A stretch of 64,000 nucleotides of DNA from the NCBI GenBank assembly GCA_023957835.1, contig JAMLGP010000001.1, positions 1,605,575 through 1,669,574 on the forward strand. Direction: 5' to 3'. Below, in pieces: positions 38,657-47,561 of this stretch (positions are counted from its first letter, which is position 1; each line of letters opens with the position of its first letter). This DNA comes from Homoserinimonas sp. (GTDB lineage: Bacteria; Actinomycetota; Actinomycetes; Actinomycetales; Microbacteriaceae). The notes under the pieces were generated by a model, which searched no databases, had not been told where the DNA came from, and worked only from the letters and a program-made list of their open reading frames with translations. A program made the position numbers and the translations under genes.

Positions 38657-39285
38657 CGGGTCACCCTCTTCGGACCGGCTGAAAGGGTCACATCGGGAGA
38701 GCGCAGGTAAAGCGGCTCGGGTCCGAGAAGCTCTCCGCGACCGGACTGTAGCCTCTCGGCAAGCAGTCCCAGCCAGGCGGCAGAAACTCGGTCAGCCTCG
38801 AGAGTTCGAAGGATTTCCGCGCCCTCCTCAGGCAGGGGAATTTCGCCGGGTTTCGCGAGTCCCGGTCCACCAACCCGGATTGGGGCCCCGATCGCGCTTA
38901 AGCCCTGATACGAGCTCCAGTAGCGTTCCCTGCGCCGAGCCTCGGTAGTCACGAGTAGCGGGCCGCTAACCCCATTCGAGTAAGTGTCAAGGGCGATCGC
39001 ATCGTGGCTCGAAGCTCGAAGCAGCGGGATTCCCTGCGAGAAGGCGAACGCGTTTGCGGCAGCAATTCCCACTCGGAGCCCGGTAAAAGGACCCGGGCCC
39101 ATCCCCACCGCCACCTCAGTGACAGCTTCGGGTTCCACCGCAACCTCGGTGAGGCAGCTGCGGATTAGCAAGCCGATCCACTCTGCATGACCTCTGGAAT
39201 CCATCGACTCAGCTTCAGCGAGCACTGCTCCGTCGGCAACGAGTGCGACACTCGTCCCGATCGAACTGTCTATCGCGAGGATCAC
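38653..39285 (-). CDS. tsaB: t6A biosynthesis protein TsaB
   Basis: Inactive TsaD paralogue that scaffolds the threonylcarbamoyl transfer complex. The 210-residue protein opens with MILAIDSSIGTSVALVADG, contains AVGMGPGPFTGLRVGIAAAN (the TsaB signature near residue 65) and lacks the metal-binding His pair of TsaD. The C-terminal half is variable as usual. GTG start overlapping the tsaE stop by four bases. Likely one operon with tsaE, rimI and tsaD. Confidence 0.95.
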   Translation of the reverse strand: MILAIDSSIGTSVALVADGAVLAEAESMDSRGHAEWIGLLIRSCLTEVAVEPEAVTEVAVGMGPGPFTGLRVGIAAANAFAFSQGIPLLRASSHDAIALDTYSNGVSGPLLVTTEARRRERYWSSYQGLSAIGAPIRVGGPGLAKPGEIPLPEEGAEILRTLEADRVSAAWLGLLAERLQSGRGELLGPEPLYLRSPDVTLSAGPKRVTR

Positions 39286-39743
39286 GATTCGATCCTGAAA
39301 TCTTCAAACCGCTGGCCGTGCCCGATCATGGTGACGGTTCGCACCTCATCGGGCTCGTCGGAGGCTGAACTGGAACGATCAATTCGGATCTCCAGTCGAG
39401 AATCTGCAAGCTCCTCGATCATTCCCTCTGCCCACTCAACTATCACGATCGACTGATCGAGGTCGAGATCAAGGTCATCGAGTTCTGCAGCGGAGGAAAG
39501 CCGATAGGCGTCCACGTGAACTAGTGGTCCCTTCGGACTCGGATGGGTTCTGGCGAGAACGAAAGTCGGACTCGTCACCGTGCCTCGAACTCCGAGAGCG
39601 CGGCCGATTCCGCGCACCAGAGTGGTCTTTCCCGCGCCGAGCTCGCCGTCCAGTCCCACGAGATCCCCCGGTCGGAGCTGTTCCGCAATCTTCTCCCCGA
39701 GAGCTTCCATCGATTCCGCGGTGTCAATTTGCAATCGGATCAT
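39282..39743 (-). CDS. tsaE: t6A biosynthesis ATPase TsaE
   Basis: P-loop ATPase of 153 residues that drives turnover of the TsaB-TsaD complex. Walker A GELGAGKTTLVRGIGRALG lies near residue 35, then VTSPTFVLARTHPS, VDAYRL near 75 and IVIVEWAEGM near 103, all in family order. The start codon begins immediately after the alr stop (no gap), so translation is probably coupled to alr. Length is typical. Confidence 0.95.
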   Translation of the reverse strand: MIRLQIDTAESMEALGEKIAEQLRPGDLVGLDGELGAGKTTLVRGIGRALGVRGTVTSPTFVLARTHPSPKGPLVHVDAYRLSSAAELDDLDLDLDQSIVIVEWAEGMIEELADSRLEIRIDRSSSASDEPDEVRTVTMIGHGQRFEDFRIES

Positions 39744-40850
39744 TCAGCTCTCCCGAAGGCGACGCTGAACTCGAGAGCCGACTCTAGCGACGATCTCGTA
39801 GTTGATTGTCTCCGCGGCATCCGCCCAGTCATCTGCCGAAGGGTAGCCCTCCAGCGGGTCGCCGAAGATTACCGCCTGGTCACCAGTGCGGACCGTGGAG
39901 TCCCCGACATCAACCACGAGCTGGTCCATTGCGATGGTTCCGCTGACCTTGAACTTCTCCTCGTTTATCCAGACTTTCGCACGATTCGAAGCGCTCCGCG
40001 GCAGTCCGTCGACGTAGCCAAGTGGAATCAGCGCAAGGCTGGTCTCCCTATCGGTTCTGTATCTGTGGCCATAAGAGACGCCGCTTCCGGAGGGGACCCT
40101 GCGCACCGAGACCACGCTCGTGCGCAATTGCATCGCAGGCTTCAGGCCCAGCTCGGCGGAAGGCACCCCGGAAAACGGCGAGAGACCGTAGCAGCCGATC
40201 CCTACTCGAACGAGGTTGAACCGGGATGCCGGAAAGCCGATCGCGCCGGCGGTTGCGGCCAGGTGCAGCAACTCCGGTTCGATTCCGTGGGCGGATGCTG
40301 TGCCTGAAGCCCGCTCGAAAGCCGCAAGCTGAATCGAATCAGCCTCGACTCCGGCGTTAGCAAGGTGGCTGAAGATGCCCCGGATTCTGGGACCGCCGCT
40401 AGATTGCAGGCTCGCCGCAAGCTCAAACATCGAGTCCCATTCGGGTTCGACTACTCCGTTCCTGCTAAGCCCGGTGTCGACCTTGATCTGCACATTGCTG
40501 ACTCCTGCCGCTGCCGCCCGGTTTAGCTCATCGATCGAGGAGACTCCGACATCCAGCCCAAGCTCGGCGTGGGTAGCGAAGTCTTCAAACGGCGAGTGCA
40601 GCCAGGTCAGAATGGGGGCCTCTATCCCGGCGGCTCTCAGTTCCGCCGCCTCGTTGCCGTCGATGACTCCAAGCCAGTCCGCGCCACCCTCCATCGCAGC
40701 CCTTGCGGCTACTGCCGCTCCATGACCGTATCCGTCTGCCTTTACCACCGCGAGAAAGTGATCGGTCTCGGTCAGGTCGGAAATGAGTTCCACATTTGCC
40801 GAAATGGCCGAAATGTCGATTACCGCTTCCCTTAGCGAGGCGGAGTTCAT
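39744..40850 (-). CDS. alr: Alanine racemase
   Basis: PLP enzyme making D-alanine for peptidoglycan. In 368 residues it shows the PLP lysine in AVVKADGYGHGA near residue 38, QIKVDTGLSRNGV, the RVGIGCYGL stretch near 230 and the second catalytic Tyr in SGVSYGHRYRTD near 265. The usual IxMDQ motif reads GTIAMDQLVVDVG. It overlaps acpS by four bases. Many Actinobacteria have nnrD (NAD(P)HX dehydratase) between acpS and alr; it is absent here. Confidence 0.96.
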   Translation of the reverse strand: MNSASLREAVIDISAISANVELISDLTETDHFLAVVKADGYGHGAAVAARAAMEGGADWLGVIDGNEAAELRAAGIEAPILTWLHSPFEDFATHAELGLDVGVSSIDELNRAAAAGVSNVQIKVDTGLSRNGVVEPEWDSMFELAASLQSSGGPRIRGIFSHLANAGVEADSIQLAAFERASGTASAHGIEPELLHLAATAGAIGFPASRFNLVRVGIGCYGLSPFSGVPSAELGLKPAMQLRTSVVSVRRVPSGSGVSYGHRYRTDRETSLALIPLGYVDGLPRSASNRAKVWINEEKFKVSGTIAMDQLVVDVGDSTVRTGDQAVIFGDPLEGYPSADDWADAAETINYEIVARVGSRVQRRLRES

Positions 40851-41215
40851 GCGCTCTCCGCGATCACGTAGGCGATTGCTATTCCGGCATCGTGGCTCAT
40901 CGACAAATGCGTTCTGGTTATTCCTCGCCGCGCGAACAACTCGGCTACTCCTCCCCTGGGGGCAAAGGACGGGTTTCGCAGCCCGTCTGAAACCACCGGC
41001 ATATCGTGCCAGGTCATTCCCTCAGAGTCGCCGAGTGCCTTGATAAGAGCTTCCTTTGCGGCAAATCTCGCGGCGAGAGAATGCAATGCCAACTTGTGAT
41101 CCCCCTGCACCTGTTCACTCTCAGCGAACAGCCGGTGAAGCAGGTTCGGGGTTCTCGAAACCGCGCGCTCAAAACGGGCGATTTCCACGACATCTACCCC
41201 GATGCCAACAATCAT
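40847..41215 (-). CDS. acpS: Holo-[acyl-carrier-protein] synthase
   Basis: 4'-phosphopantetheinyl transferase of about 122 residues that activates acyl carrier protein using CoA. Motifs are GIGVDVVEIARFERAV with the Mg2+-binding Asp near residue 6, ARFAAKEALIKALG with the Glu near 55, and HLSMSHDAGIAIAYVI at the end. I use the ATG four bases after the glmS stop; a TTG four codons upstream, overlapping glmS, is an alternative. CoA supply comes from coaA on the other side of glmS. Confidence 0.93.
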   Translation of the reverse strand: MIVGIGVDVVEIARFERAVSRTPNLLHRLFAESEQVQGDHKLALHSLAARFAAKEALIKALGDSEGMTWHDMPVVSDGLRNPSFAPRGGVAELFARRGITRTHLSMSHDAGIAIAYVIAESA

Positions 41216-41219
41216 TTGC

Positions 41220-43073
41220 TCACTCAACCGTCACTGATTTCGCGAGGTTGCGCGGTTGATCAACATCCAGCCCCTTGGCAGCGGCAAGCTCCATGGCGAA
41301 GAGCTGCAGCGGAATGAAGGCGAGCAGGGGCTCGACGAAGGTGGAGGCAGGCGGGATTGCGAAAACCTGGTCGGCAAACGGTAGCACCGAAGCGTCGCCT
41401 CCCTCGGCAATCGCGAGCACTCTCGCGCCTCTCGCGCGGATTTCCTGAATGTTCGAAACCACCTTCGGGTGCATGGAGTCGGAACTTCTCGGGCTCGGTA
41501 CTACGACAAACACTGGCTGGCCGGGTTCGATGAGGGCAATCGGCCCGTGCTTGAGCTCGCCGGCGGCAAACCCTTCCGCGTGAATGTAAGCAAGCTCCTT
41601 GAGCTTTAGGGCGCCTTCGAGAGCTACCGGGTAGCCGACATGACGACCGAGGAAGAGCACGGAGCGGGTGTCGGACATCCACTTTGCAAGCTCGCGAATC
41701 TCGTCGTGCTGTTCAAGGACGGTTCGAATCTTCTCTGGAGCAGCCTGCAATTCAGCCAGTAACTCCGCAATCTCAGAAGGCTCGAGAGTGCCGCGCAGGC
41801 TGGCCAGTTGCAGACCGAGCAAATAGATCGCTGTGACTTGCGCACCCAGAGCCTTGGTTGACGCGACGGCGACCTCTGGGCCCGCATGGGTGTAAATCAC
41901 CGCGTCGGACTCTCGGGCGATGGTCGCGCCCTGGGTATTGCAAATCGAAAGCGTTTTGGCGCCGGCAGCGATTGCAAACTTGACCGCCATGAGTGTGTCC
42001 ATTGTTTCACCGGACTGGCTGATCGACACGACGAGAGTGGAATCGTCGATTACCGGTTCTCGATACCGGAACTCGTGCGACAAATCTACTTCGACCGGAA
42101 TCCTCGCCCAGCGCTCAATCGCGTACTTGCCGATCATCCCCGCGTAAGAAGCAGTACCGCAGCCGATGATCACAATCCTCCGGATGCCCCTGAGCATCTC
42201 CTCGTGCCCGGCTAGCTCCGGCAGACTTACGGCTCCGTCAACAACCCTGCCCATTAGCGTGTTCGCGACCGCCTCCGGCTGCTCGGTGATCTCCTTGGCC
42301 ATGAAACTCGGCCAGCCACCCTTCTCGGCCGCGGAGGCATCCCAGGTCACTTCGAATTCTTCAGTGGGAACAGAATTCCCTTCGAAATCAACAACCGCTA
42401 CCGAATGGTCGGTGATCGTGACGATCTGATCCTGCCCGATTGCCAGAGCTCGCCTGGTGTGCTCGACAAAGGCGGCAACGTCGGAACCGAGGAAGTTTTC
42501 GCCCTCGCCCAGTCCGATTACCAGGGGGGAGTTCCTTCGGGCGCCGACGACAACTCCCGGCTGATCGCTATGAATCGCAAGCAAAGTGAAGGCGCCGTGA
42601 AGTCTGCCGACCACCTGGCGCAGCGCCTCAGTCAGATCTCCCGTCTCGCAGAACGCGTAGCCGACCATGTGAGCCGCGATTTCAGTGTCTGTCTCGCTCG
42701 TGAACTCGGTCTCAGGATGCTCGGTGAGGAGTCTCGCCTTTAGCTCCTGGAAGTTCTCGATTATGCCGTTGTGGATCAGTGCGAGCTTGCCGTCGTCGCC
42801 GAGATGCGGATGTGCATTCTCATCGGTAGGACCGCCGTGAGTGGCCCACCTGGTGTGTCCGATCCCGGTTCGCCCTTCTGGAATCGGATCTGCCTCGAGA
42901 TCGTCAATGAGAATCTGGAGCTTTCCTGCGTGTTTGCGGGAGCGCAATTGTCCATCTGCACCGATTATCGCCACACCAGCCGAGTCGTAACCGCGGTACT
43001 CCAGCCGCTTCAGACCGCCGAGGAGGACCTCGGTGGTCTTCTTGTCGCCAACGTAACCCACGATTCCACACAT
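41220..43073 (-). CDS. glmS: Glutamine-fructose-6-phosphate aminotransferase (isomerizing)
   Basis: Makes glucosamine 6-phosphate, the first step to UDP-GlcNAc. The 617-residue protein has the N-terminal glutaminase domain with the Cys nucleophile directly after Met (MCGIVGYVG), GIGHTRWATHGGPTDENAHPH, then two SIS sugar isomerase domains (SQSGETMDTL and LFLGRHVGYPVALEGALKLKE) and the PRNLAKSVTVE end. No glmS ribozyme fits upstream: only 56 bases separate it from coaA and a TAGAAT box lies seven bases before the ATG, implying a leaderless mRNA. Confidence 0.97.
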   Translation of the reverse strand: MCGIVGYVGDKKTTEVLLGGLKRLEYRGYDSAGVAIIGADGQLRSRKHAGKLQILIDDLEADPIPEGRTGIGHTRWATHGGPTDENAHPHLGDDGKLALIHNGIIENFQELKARLLTEHPETEFTSETDTEIAAHMVGYAFCETGDLTEALRQVVGRLHGAFTLLAIHSDQPGVVVGARRNSPLVIGLGEGENFLGSDVAAFVEHTRRALAIGQDQIVTITDHSVAVVDFEGNSVPTEEFEVTWDASAAEKGGWPSFMAKEITEQPEAVANTLMGRVVDGAVSLPELAGHEEMLRGIRRIVIIGCGTASYAGMIGKYAIERWARIPVEVDLSHEFRYREPVIDDSTLVVSISQSGETMDTLMAVKFAIAAGAKTLSICNTQGATIARESDAVIYTHAGPEVAVASTKALGAQVTAIYLLGLQLASLRGTLEPSEIAELLAELQAAPEKIRTVLEQHDEIRELAKWMSDTRSVLFLGRHVGYPVALEGALKLKELAYIHAEGFAAGELKHGPIALIEPGQPVFVVVPSPRSSDSMHPKVVSNIQEIRARGARVLAIAEGGDASVLPFADQVFAIPPASTFVEPLLAFIPLQLFAMELAAAKGLDVDQPRNLAKSVTVE

Positions 43074-43080
43074 GAGGTGA

Positions 43081-43086
43081 ATTCTA
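43081..43086 (-). promoter_or_regulatory. Leaderless-type -10 box of glmS
   Basis: TAGAAT ends seven bases before the glmS ATG; no ribosome-binding site. Confidence 0.5.
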
Positions 43087-43116
43087 GGCCAACCGACTGG
43101 GCGCCTCCCGCGCCGC

Positions 43117-43122
43117 TAGGCT
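43117..43122 (+). promoter_or_regulatory. Leaderless-type -10 box of coaA
   Basis: TAGGCT ends seven bases before the coaA ATG, mirroring the glmS arrangement on the other strand of the same 56-base gap. Confidence 0.5.
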
Positions 43123-43129
43123 GTTCTGG

Positions 43130-44077
43130 ATGGCTGAGCAAGTACAGCAGAACGGGCATCCGACGCCGTTCCTCGAAATCGACCGAGCCACCTGGGCCGA
43201 ACTTGCCTCTAGCGCCAGGCAGCCGCTGAGCACAGCCCAATTGATCGAACTGCAGGGACTCGGCGATGTGCTGAATCCCGACGAAGTTGCGGAGGTTTAC
43301 CTTCCGCTAAGCCGACTTATAAATCTGTATGCTGTCGGCGCAAAGAAACTTCATGCGGCAACCAGCAGCTTCCTTCGGCAAAGCAGTCAATCGACGCCGT
43401 TTGTAATAGGAATCGCAGGTTCCGTCGCGGTCGGAAAGTCCACTATCGCTAGAGTCCTTAGAGAATTGCTCTCCCGCTGGGAGGAAACCCCCAGAGTGGA
43501 GCTCGTCACTACCGACGGCTTCCTGTGGCCGAATGCCGAACTTGATCGCCGCGGGCTAATGGAGCGCAAGGGTTTTCCAGAGTCCTACGATCGTCGCAGC
43601 CTTCTGCGTTTCGTTACCGCAGTCAAGAGTGGGGCGGCCAGGGTTAGGGCACCCATGTATTCGCATCTCAGCTACGACATTGTTCCGGGAGAGCAGGTCG
43701 AAGTCAGCAAGCCGGACATCCTCATCGTCGAGGGCCTCAATGTGCTGCAACCGGCACCGGCCGGACACACTCTGGCGTTGAGCGATTTGTTCGACTTCAC
43801 GATCTATGTGGATGCGAGAACTTCTGACATAGCCCGGTGGTACGAAGAGCGCTTCCTGACCCTGCAACGCAGCGCATTCCAGAACCCTCAGTCCTTCTTC
43901 CATCGCTACGCGAACCTAAGTGAAGCCGAGGCGATCGAGCGCGCGAGAGGAATCTGGAAAACAATTAACGAACCAAACCTGATCCAGAACATTCTGCCTA
44001 CCCGCTCGAGGGCGACCCTCGTCCTCCGCAAGGAGACCCAGCACTCGGTGAGCAGCGTCCTGCTGCGAAAGATCTGA
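43130..44077 (+). CDS. coaA: Type I pantothenate kinase
   Basis: Phosphorylates pantothenate, the first and rate-limiting step of CoA synthesis. The 315-residue bacterial type I kinase has [21 protein letters not shown] (P-loop near residue 95), [31 protein letters not shown] with the catalytic Asp, [12 protein letters not shown] and [10 protein letters not shown]. The end carries the FxNPxSFFHRYA segment of this family. Transcribed opposite to glmS and glmM; it converges on glmM with a four-base gap. Confidence 0.96.
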   Translation: MAEQVQQNGHPTPFLEIDRATWAELASSARQPLSTAQLIELQGLGDVLNPDEVAEVYLPLSRLINLYAVGAKKLHAATSSFLRQSSQSTPFVIGIAGSVAVGKSTIARVLRELLSRWEETPRVELVTTDGFLWPNAELDRRGLMERKGFPESYDRRSLLRFVTAVKSGAARVRAPMYSHLSYDIVPGEQVEVSKPDILIVEGLNVLQPAPAGHTLALSDLFDFTIYVDARTSDIARWYEERFLTLQRSAFQNPQSFFHRYANLSEAEAIERARGIWKTINEPNLIQNILPTRSRATLVLRKETQHSVSSVLLRKI

Positions 44078-44081
44078 TGGT

Positions 44082-45443
44082 TCAGCGGGAAAGGCGCTTG
44101 CGAACTACCGAAGCAAGAGAGTTCGCGATTTCATCGGCAAGCTCCTGATCTGAAGCCTCGACCATGACTCGAACCAGGGGTTCAGTCCCCGAAGGGCGAA
44201 GCAGCACTCGGCCCCGATTTCCGAGCTTTTCCTGGGCAACCACCACCGCGGCGGCTATCGCATCGTCATCGCCGAGAGACTCATGATCCACGTCCTTCAC
44301 GTTGACCATCGTCTGCGGATAAATCGTCATTACCGAAGCGAGCTCCTTGAGCGACTTCCCGGTTCTGACAAGCTCGGCAGCAAGGTGCAGGCCAGTCAGC
44401 AGGCCGTCGCCCGTGGTTGCATGCCTCGTCATAATCAAATGACCGGATTGCTCTCCACCGAGGCTCAGATTCTTCTCGACCAGCGCCTCTAGCACGTACC
44501 GGTCGCCGACCTTGGTTTCGACTACCCGGATCCCGTGCTCAGCCATCGCCTTCTTAAGACCGAGGTTGCTCATGACCGTGGCTACCAGAGTGTCTTCGGC
44601 AAGTTCCCCCTGTTCTTTGAGGGCCAGGGCAAGAATCGCCATGATCTGATCGCCGTCGATCTGATTGCCCTCTGCGTCAATTGCCAAAGCTCGGTCCGCG
44701 TCGCCGTCATGGGCAATTCCAAGGTTCGCCTTGTGTTCGAGAACGGCGGCCGTCAAGTGTTCCAGATGGGTCGAGCCGACACCGTCATTGATGTTGAGGC
44801 CGTCCGGGTTTGCACCGATGAGAATTACTTCTGCTCCCGCGTTGCGGAACGCGTCCGGCGAAACTCCGGATGCCGCCCCGTTCGCGCAGTCCAGCACGAC
44901 TTTGAGCCCGTCGAGCCTGTTGTGCAGGGTGCCGAGCAGGTGCAGCAGGTATCGGTCCTCGGCGTCTGCGAAGCGCTGGATCCTGCCGACTTCGCCGCCA
45001 ATTGGGGCGATTGGCGGGTCGTTCAATGCGGCTTCGATTCGGTCTTCGACCTCGTCGGGCAATTTCACCCCGCCGGAGGCAAAAAACTTGATTCCGTTGT
45101 CGGGGGCCGGATTGTGCGAAGCGGAAACCATCACGCCGAAGTCGGCATCGAAGTCGGCCACGAGGAACGCCAGAGCAGGGGTTGGAATCACTCCGGCATC
45201 AAATACGTCGACTCCCGAGCTTGCAAGACCTGCGGCCACCGCTGCCGCAATGAATTCGCCGGAAACTCTGGGATCCCTCGCGAGTACTGCTACCGGTCTG
45301 TGGCCGGTTGCCCGCCTTTCTTCGGCGTACTTGCCTTTTCCGAGAACCACCGCGGCGGCCTGAGCCAGTCGCAGGGAAAGTTCGACCGTCAGAGTCTTAT
45401 TGGCAAGTCCTCGGACTCCATCGGTACCGAATAGCCGCGGCAT
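44082..45443 (-). CDS. glmM: Phosphoglucosamine mutase
   Basis: Converts glucosamine 6-phosphate to the 1-phosphate for UDP-GlcNAc. 453 residues: [15 protein letters not shown] at the start, the active phosphoserine loop [16 protein letters not shown] near residue 108, the metal-binding DGDADR in [15 protein letters not shown] near 250, the sugar-binding GGEQSGHLI near 335 and the phosphate-binding [14 protein letters not shown] near 420. Start is 19 bases after the rpsI stop, so it is probably in the rplM-rpsI transcript. It supplies the same pathway as glmS. Confidence 0.97.
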   Translation of the reverse strand: MPRLFGTDGVRGLANKTLTVELSLRLAQAAAVVLGKGKYAEERRATGHRPVAVLARDPRVSGEFIAAAVAAGLASSGVDVFDAGVIPTPALAFLVADFDADFGVMVSASHNPAPDNGIKFFASGGVKLPDEVEDRIEAALNDPPIAPIGGEVGRIQRFADAEDRYLLHLLGTLHNRLDGLKVVLDCANGAASGVSPDAFRNAGAEVILIGANPDGLNINDGVGSTHLEHLTAAVLEHKANLGIAHDGDADRALAIDAEGNQIDGDQIMAILALALKEQGELAEDTLVATVMSNLGLKKAMAEHGIRVVETKVGDRYVLEALVEKNLSLGGEQSGHLIMTRHATTGDGLLTGLHLAAELVRTGKSLKELASVMTIYPQTMVNVKDVDHESLGDDDAIAAAVVVAQEKLGNRGRVLLRPSGTEPLVRVMVEASDQELADEIANSLASVVRKRLSR

Positions 45444-45462
45444 GACCCAGCGATTTCGTCGA

Positions 45463-45981
45463 TTAGCGCTTCGAGAACTGTGGAGCCTTGCGGGCCTTCT
45501 TCAGACCCGCCTTCTTGCGTTCGATTACCCTCGAGTCGCGGCTGAGGAAGCCGGCCTTCTTGAGTTCCGGACGATTGTTCTCGCGATCGATTTCGTTGAG
45601 CGCACGAGCAATTCCGAGGCGCAGAGCGCCGGCCTGACCGGAGGGTCCGCCACCGGTGATCCTGGCCACGACGTCATAGCTTCCGAGCAGGTCGAGGATC
45701 TTGAACGGGTCGGTAATGAGCTGCTGATGGAGCTTGTTTGGGAAGTAGTCCGCGAACTCGCGGCCATTCACCTTGATCTCTCCCGACCCCGGGGTCAGCC
45801 GAACCCGGGCAATGGCCTGCTTGCGGCGACCGACTCCCGATCCGGGTACGTTCAGCGCGGGCCTTGGCTTGCGGGCGGCCGGCTTGCTTGCTGACTCTGT
45901 CGAGTAGCTTTCCACCGATTGGGCTTCTTCCACACTCTCGTCAAGCGGGTTCTCTTCGATCGAATCTGCGATCTTTGCCAT
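45463..45981 (-). CDS. rpsI: 30S ribosomal protein S9
   Basis: Small-subunit protein whose C-terminal tail reaches the P site. The core (about 45-172) has [40 protein letters not shown] and the standard ending [18 protein letters not shown]. An acidic, Ser/Glu-rich N-terminal extension of about 40 residues precedes it, as in many Actinobacteria. AAGGA lies nine bases before the ATG. It follows rplM by 27 bases, the universal L13-S9 pair. Confidence 0.97.
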   Translation of the reverse strand: MAKIADSIEENPLDESVEEAQSVESYSTESASKPAARKPRPALNVPGSGVGRRKQAIARVRLTPGSGEIKVNGREFADYFPNKLHQQLITDPFKILDLLGSYDVVARITGGGPSGQAGALRLGIARALNEIDRENNRPELKKAGFLSRDSRVIERKKAGLKKARKAPQFSKR

Positions 45982-46008
45982 TATCTTGAAGTCCTTTGTT
46001 TCGAGCCG

Positions 46009-46452
46009 CTACTGGGCGACCTGGCTGAGTGAATAGGGCTTGGGCTGCTGAGCAGCGTGCGGGTGTTCCGGTCCCGCGTAAACCTTCAGCTTTCCGAACT
46101 GAGCTCTGCCGAGAGAGTTCTTCGGGAGCATTCCGCGAACCGCGCGCTCGAGCGCTCTCGTCGGGTGCTTTTCAAGTACCTGCGAGTACTTGGTCCCGGT
46201 AAGACCGCCCGGGTAACCCGAGTGCGTGTAGGCCTTCTTCTGTTCGAGCTTCGAACCGGTAAGTACTACCTTGTCGGCATTCACGACGATTACGAAGTCG
46301 CCGGTGTCAACGTGCGGAGCGAAAATCGGCTTGTGCTTTCCACGCAGCAAAACTGCAACGTGGCTTGCCAGTCGGCCGAGTACGATGTCGGTCGCGTCGA
46401 TTACCAGCCACTCGCGAGTGATCTCGCTGGCTTTAGGAGAATAGGTGCGCAT
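46009..46452 (-). CDS. rplM: 50S ribosomal protein L13
   Basis: Early-assembly large-subunit protein, 147 residues: [30 protein letters not shown], the [20 protein letters not shown] core and the [21 protein letters not shown] signature. The frame is open for 26 more codons upstream but this ATG gives the family N-terminus. Its ribosome site AGAGAG lies in the 3' arm of a hairpin (46460-46476), and a strong promoter sits about 120 bases upstream, so a regulated leader is likely. First gene of rplM-rpsI-glmM. Confidence 0.97.
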   Translation of the reverse strand: MRTYSPKASEITREWLVIDATDIVLGRLASHVAVLLRGKHKPIFAPHVDTGDFVIVVNADKVVLTGSKLEQKKAYTHSGYPGGLTGTKYSQVLEKHPTRALERAVRGMLPKNSLGRAQFGKLKVYAGPEHPHAAQQPKPYSLSQVAQ

Positions 46453-46574
46453 GAAACTGCTCTCTTTCGAAGGGAGTTGTTCGTGAATCCCGCTCCGTGG
46501 CGATTCTCTGCGAGATTCGCAGCGACTCAACCGGTGGAGGGCTCATCTTCGGGCACCCGCTTTGCAGGCACCAA
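46453..46574 (-). promoter_or_regulatory. Structured 5' leader of rplM
   Basis: From the expected transcription start to the ATG is about 120 bases. It holds a hairpin with one mismatch at 46500-46520 (GCGAATCTC/GAGAATCGC on the mRNA strand) and a second at 46460-46476 whose 3' arm AAGAGAG contains the Shine-Dalgarno. Such sequestration would fit autogenous control by L13, as known for rplM leaders in other bacteria. Confidence 0.5.
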
Positions 46575-46580
46575 CGGTCA

Positions 46581-46610
46581 ACTATAGTCGAATCCGCGCG
46601 CTACGGTCAA
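46581..46610 (-). promoter_or_regulatory. Promoter of rplM-rpsI-glmM
   Basis: TTGACC (46605-46610), 18-base spacer, TATAGT (46581-46586). The -35 overlaps the truA stop codon. This is the strongest sigma-70-type promoter I see in the window. Confidence 0.75.
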
Positions 46611-47485
46611 AGCCGCTCGTCGAGCTCGCGCTTAGCGCGGGTCTTCTGTGAGCGGCTCGCCCATTCCGACTCAGGCGGGTATCCGACACCCAGGAGTACA
46701 AGTCCCTTCGCCGGCAAAACTTTGAAATCACTGGTTCGAACCTTGCCGTCCCTGATTCTCACGAGGTCTGCCGGTTCGAGCTTCCCCTCCCCAACGGCTG
46801 CCACTGCGCCGACCAGGGCCCTAACCATACTGTGGCAAAAGGCGTCGGCCTGTACGGTCGCAACCAAAGTTTGATCCTCATCTCGCTTCCACTCGAAGCG
46901 CTGCAGAGTGCGGATGTTGGTTGATTCTTCCCGAGATTTGCAAAAAGCAGTCCAGTCGTGAAGTCCCAGCAGAGTCTCGGATGCCTCAGACATTCTGCCT
47001 AGATCGAGCTGACCCGGAACAAACAGCGTCATTCTTCTGGTCACCGGATTCCAGACCGAGGCCGCATCGGCAATTCGATACCGGTAACTTCTGAAGACTG
47101 CAGAGAAGCGGGCATCAAAGTCGGCTGAAACCAGCTCTGCTGTCAGTACCCGGACATCCGATTCCAGCCCCGCTATGCCATTCAGTCGGTGCGCCAGATC
47201 CGAGATATTGCCCCCGTTTGATGCTCTCGAAAACTTGTCCAGTTGTCTTGCGGTCAGATCCAAATGGGCTACCTGCCCGATGGCATGAACTCCCGCGTCG
47301 GTGCGGCCAGCTACGGTGAGCTTTGGCGGAGGCCCGAACCTGCCAAAGATGGTTTCGAGGGCGGCCTCCAGCTCACCCTGAACAGTTCTCAGACCGCTCT
47401 GACGACCCCAGCCGTGAAAGTCCGTACCGTCATAGGCGATGCCGAGGCGAACTCTACTCAGCTCTGGATCTGGTTCGCCGGCCAC
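46607..47485 (-). CDS. truA: tRNA pseudouridine synthase A
   Basis: Isomerises U38-U40 in tRNA anticodon arms. The 292-residue protein has LGIAYDGTDFHGWGRQ at the start, the catalytic Asp in VAGRTDAGVHAIGQVAHLD near residue 62, FSAVFRSYRYRI and the C-terminal DAFCHSMVRALVGAVAAVGEGK. Length is a little above the E. coli enzyme, as in Actinobacteria. GTG start without a ribosome site; TAGACT lies six bases upstream, so it seems to have its own leaderless promoter. Confidence 0.95.
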   Translation of the reverse strand: MAGEPDPELSRVRLGIAYDGTDFHGWGRQSGLRTVQGELEAALETIFGRFGPPPKLTVAGRTDAGVHAIGQVAHLDLTARQLDKFSRASNGGNISDLAHRLNGIAGLESDVRVLTAELVSADFDARFSAVFRSYRYRIADAASVWNPVTRRMTLFVPGQLDLGRMSEASETLLGLHDWTAFCKSREESTNIRTLQRFEWKRDEDQTLVATVQADAFCHSMVRALVGAVAAVGEGKLEPADLVRIRDGKVRTSDFKVLPAKGLVLLGVGYPPESEWASRSQKTRAKRELDERL

Positions 47486-47490
47486 AGGCC

Positions 47491-47496
47491 GAGTCT
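47491..47496 (-). promoter_or_regulatory. Leaderless-type -10 box of truA
   Basis: TAGACT, or the same box shifted by one base, lies about six bases before the GTG start codon of truA. Confidence 0.4.
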
Positions 47497-47561
47497 AACC
47501 GGGCGTCAGAAGGCCGGTGTCGAATTGACCGGAAGGCATTTCTCGGCAAATCTAGGTGCTG

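Noticed and set aside
43074..43129. Possible glmS ribozyme
   Set aside because: Only 56 bases separate glmS and coaA, too short for the ribozyme core, and a -10 box abuts the ATG.
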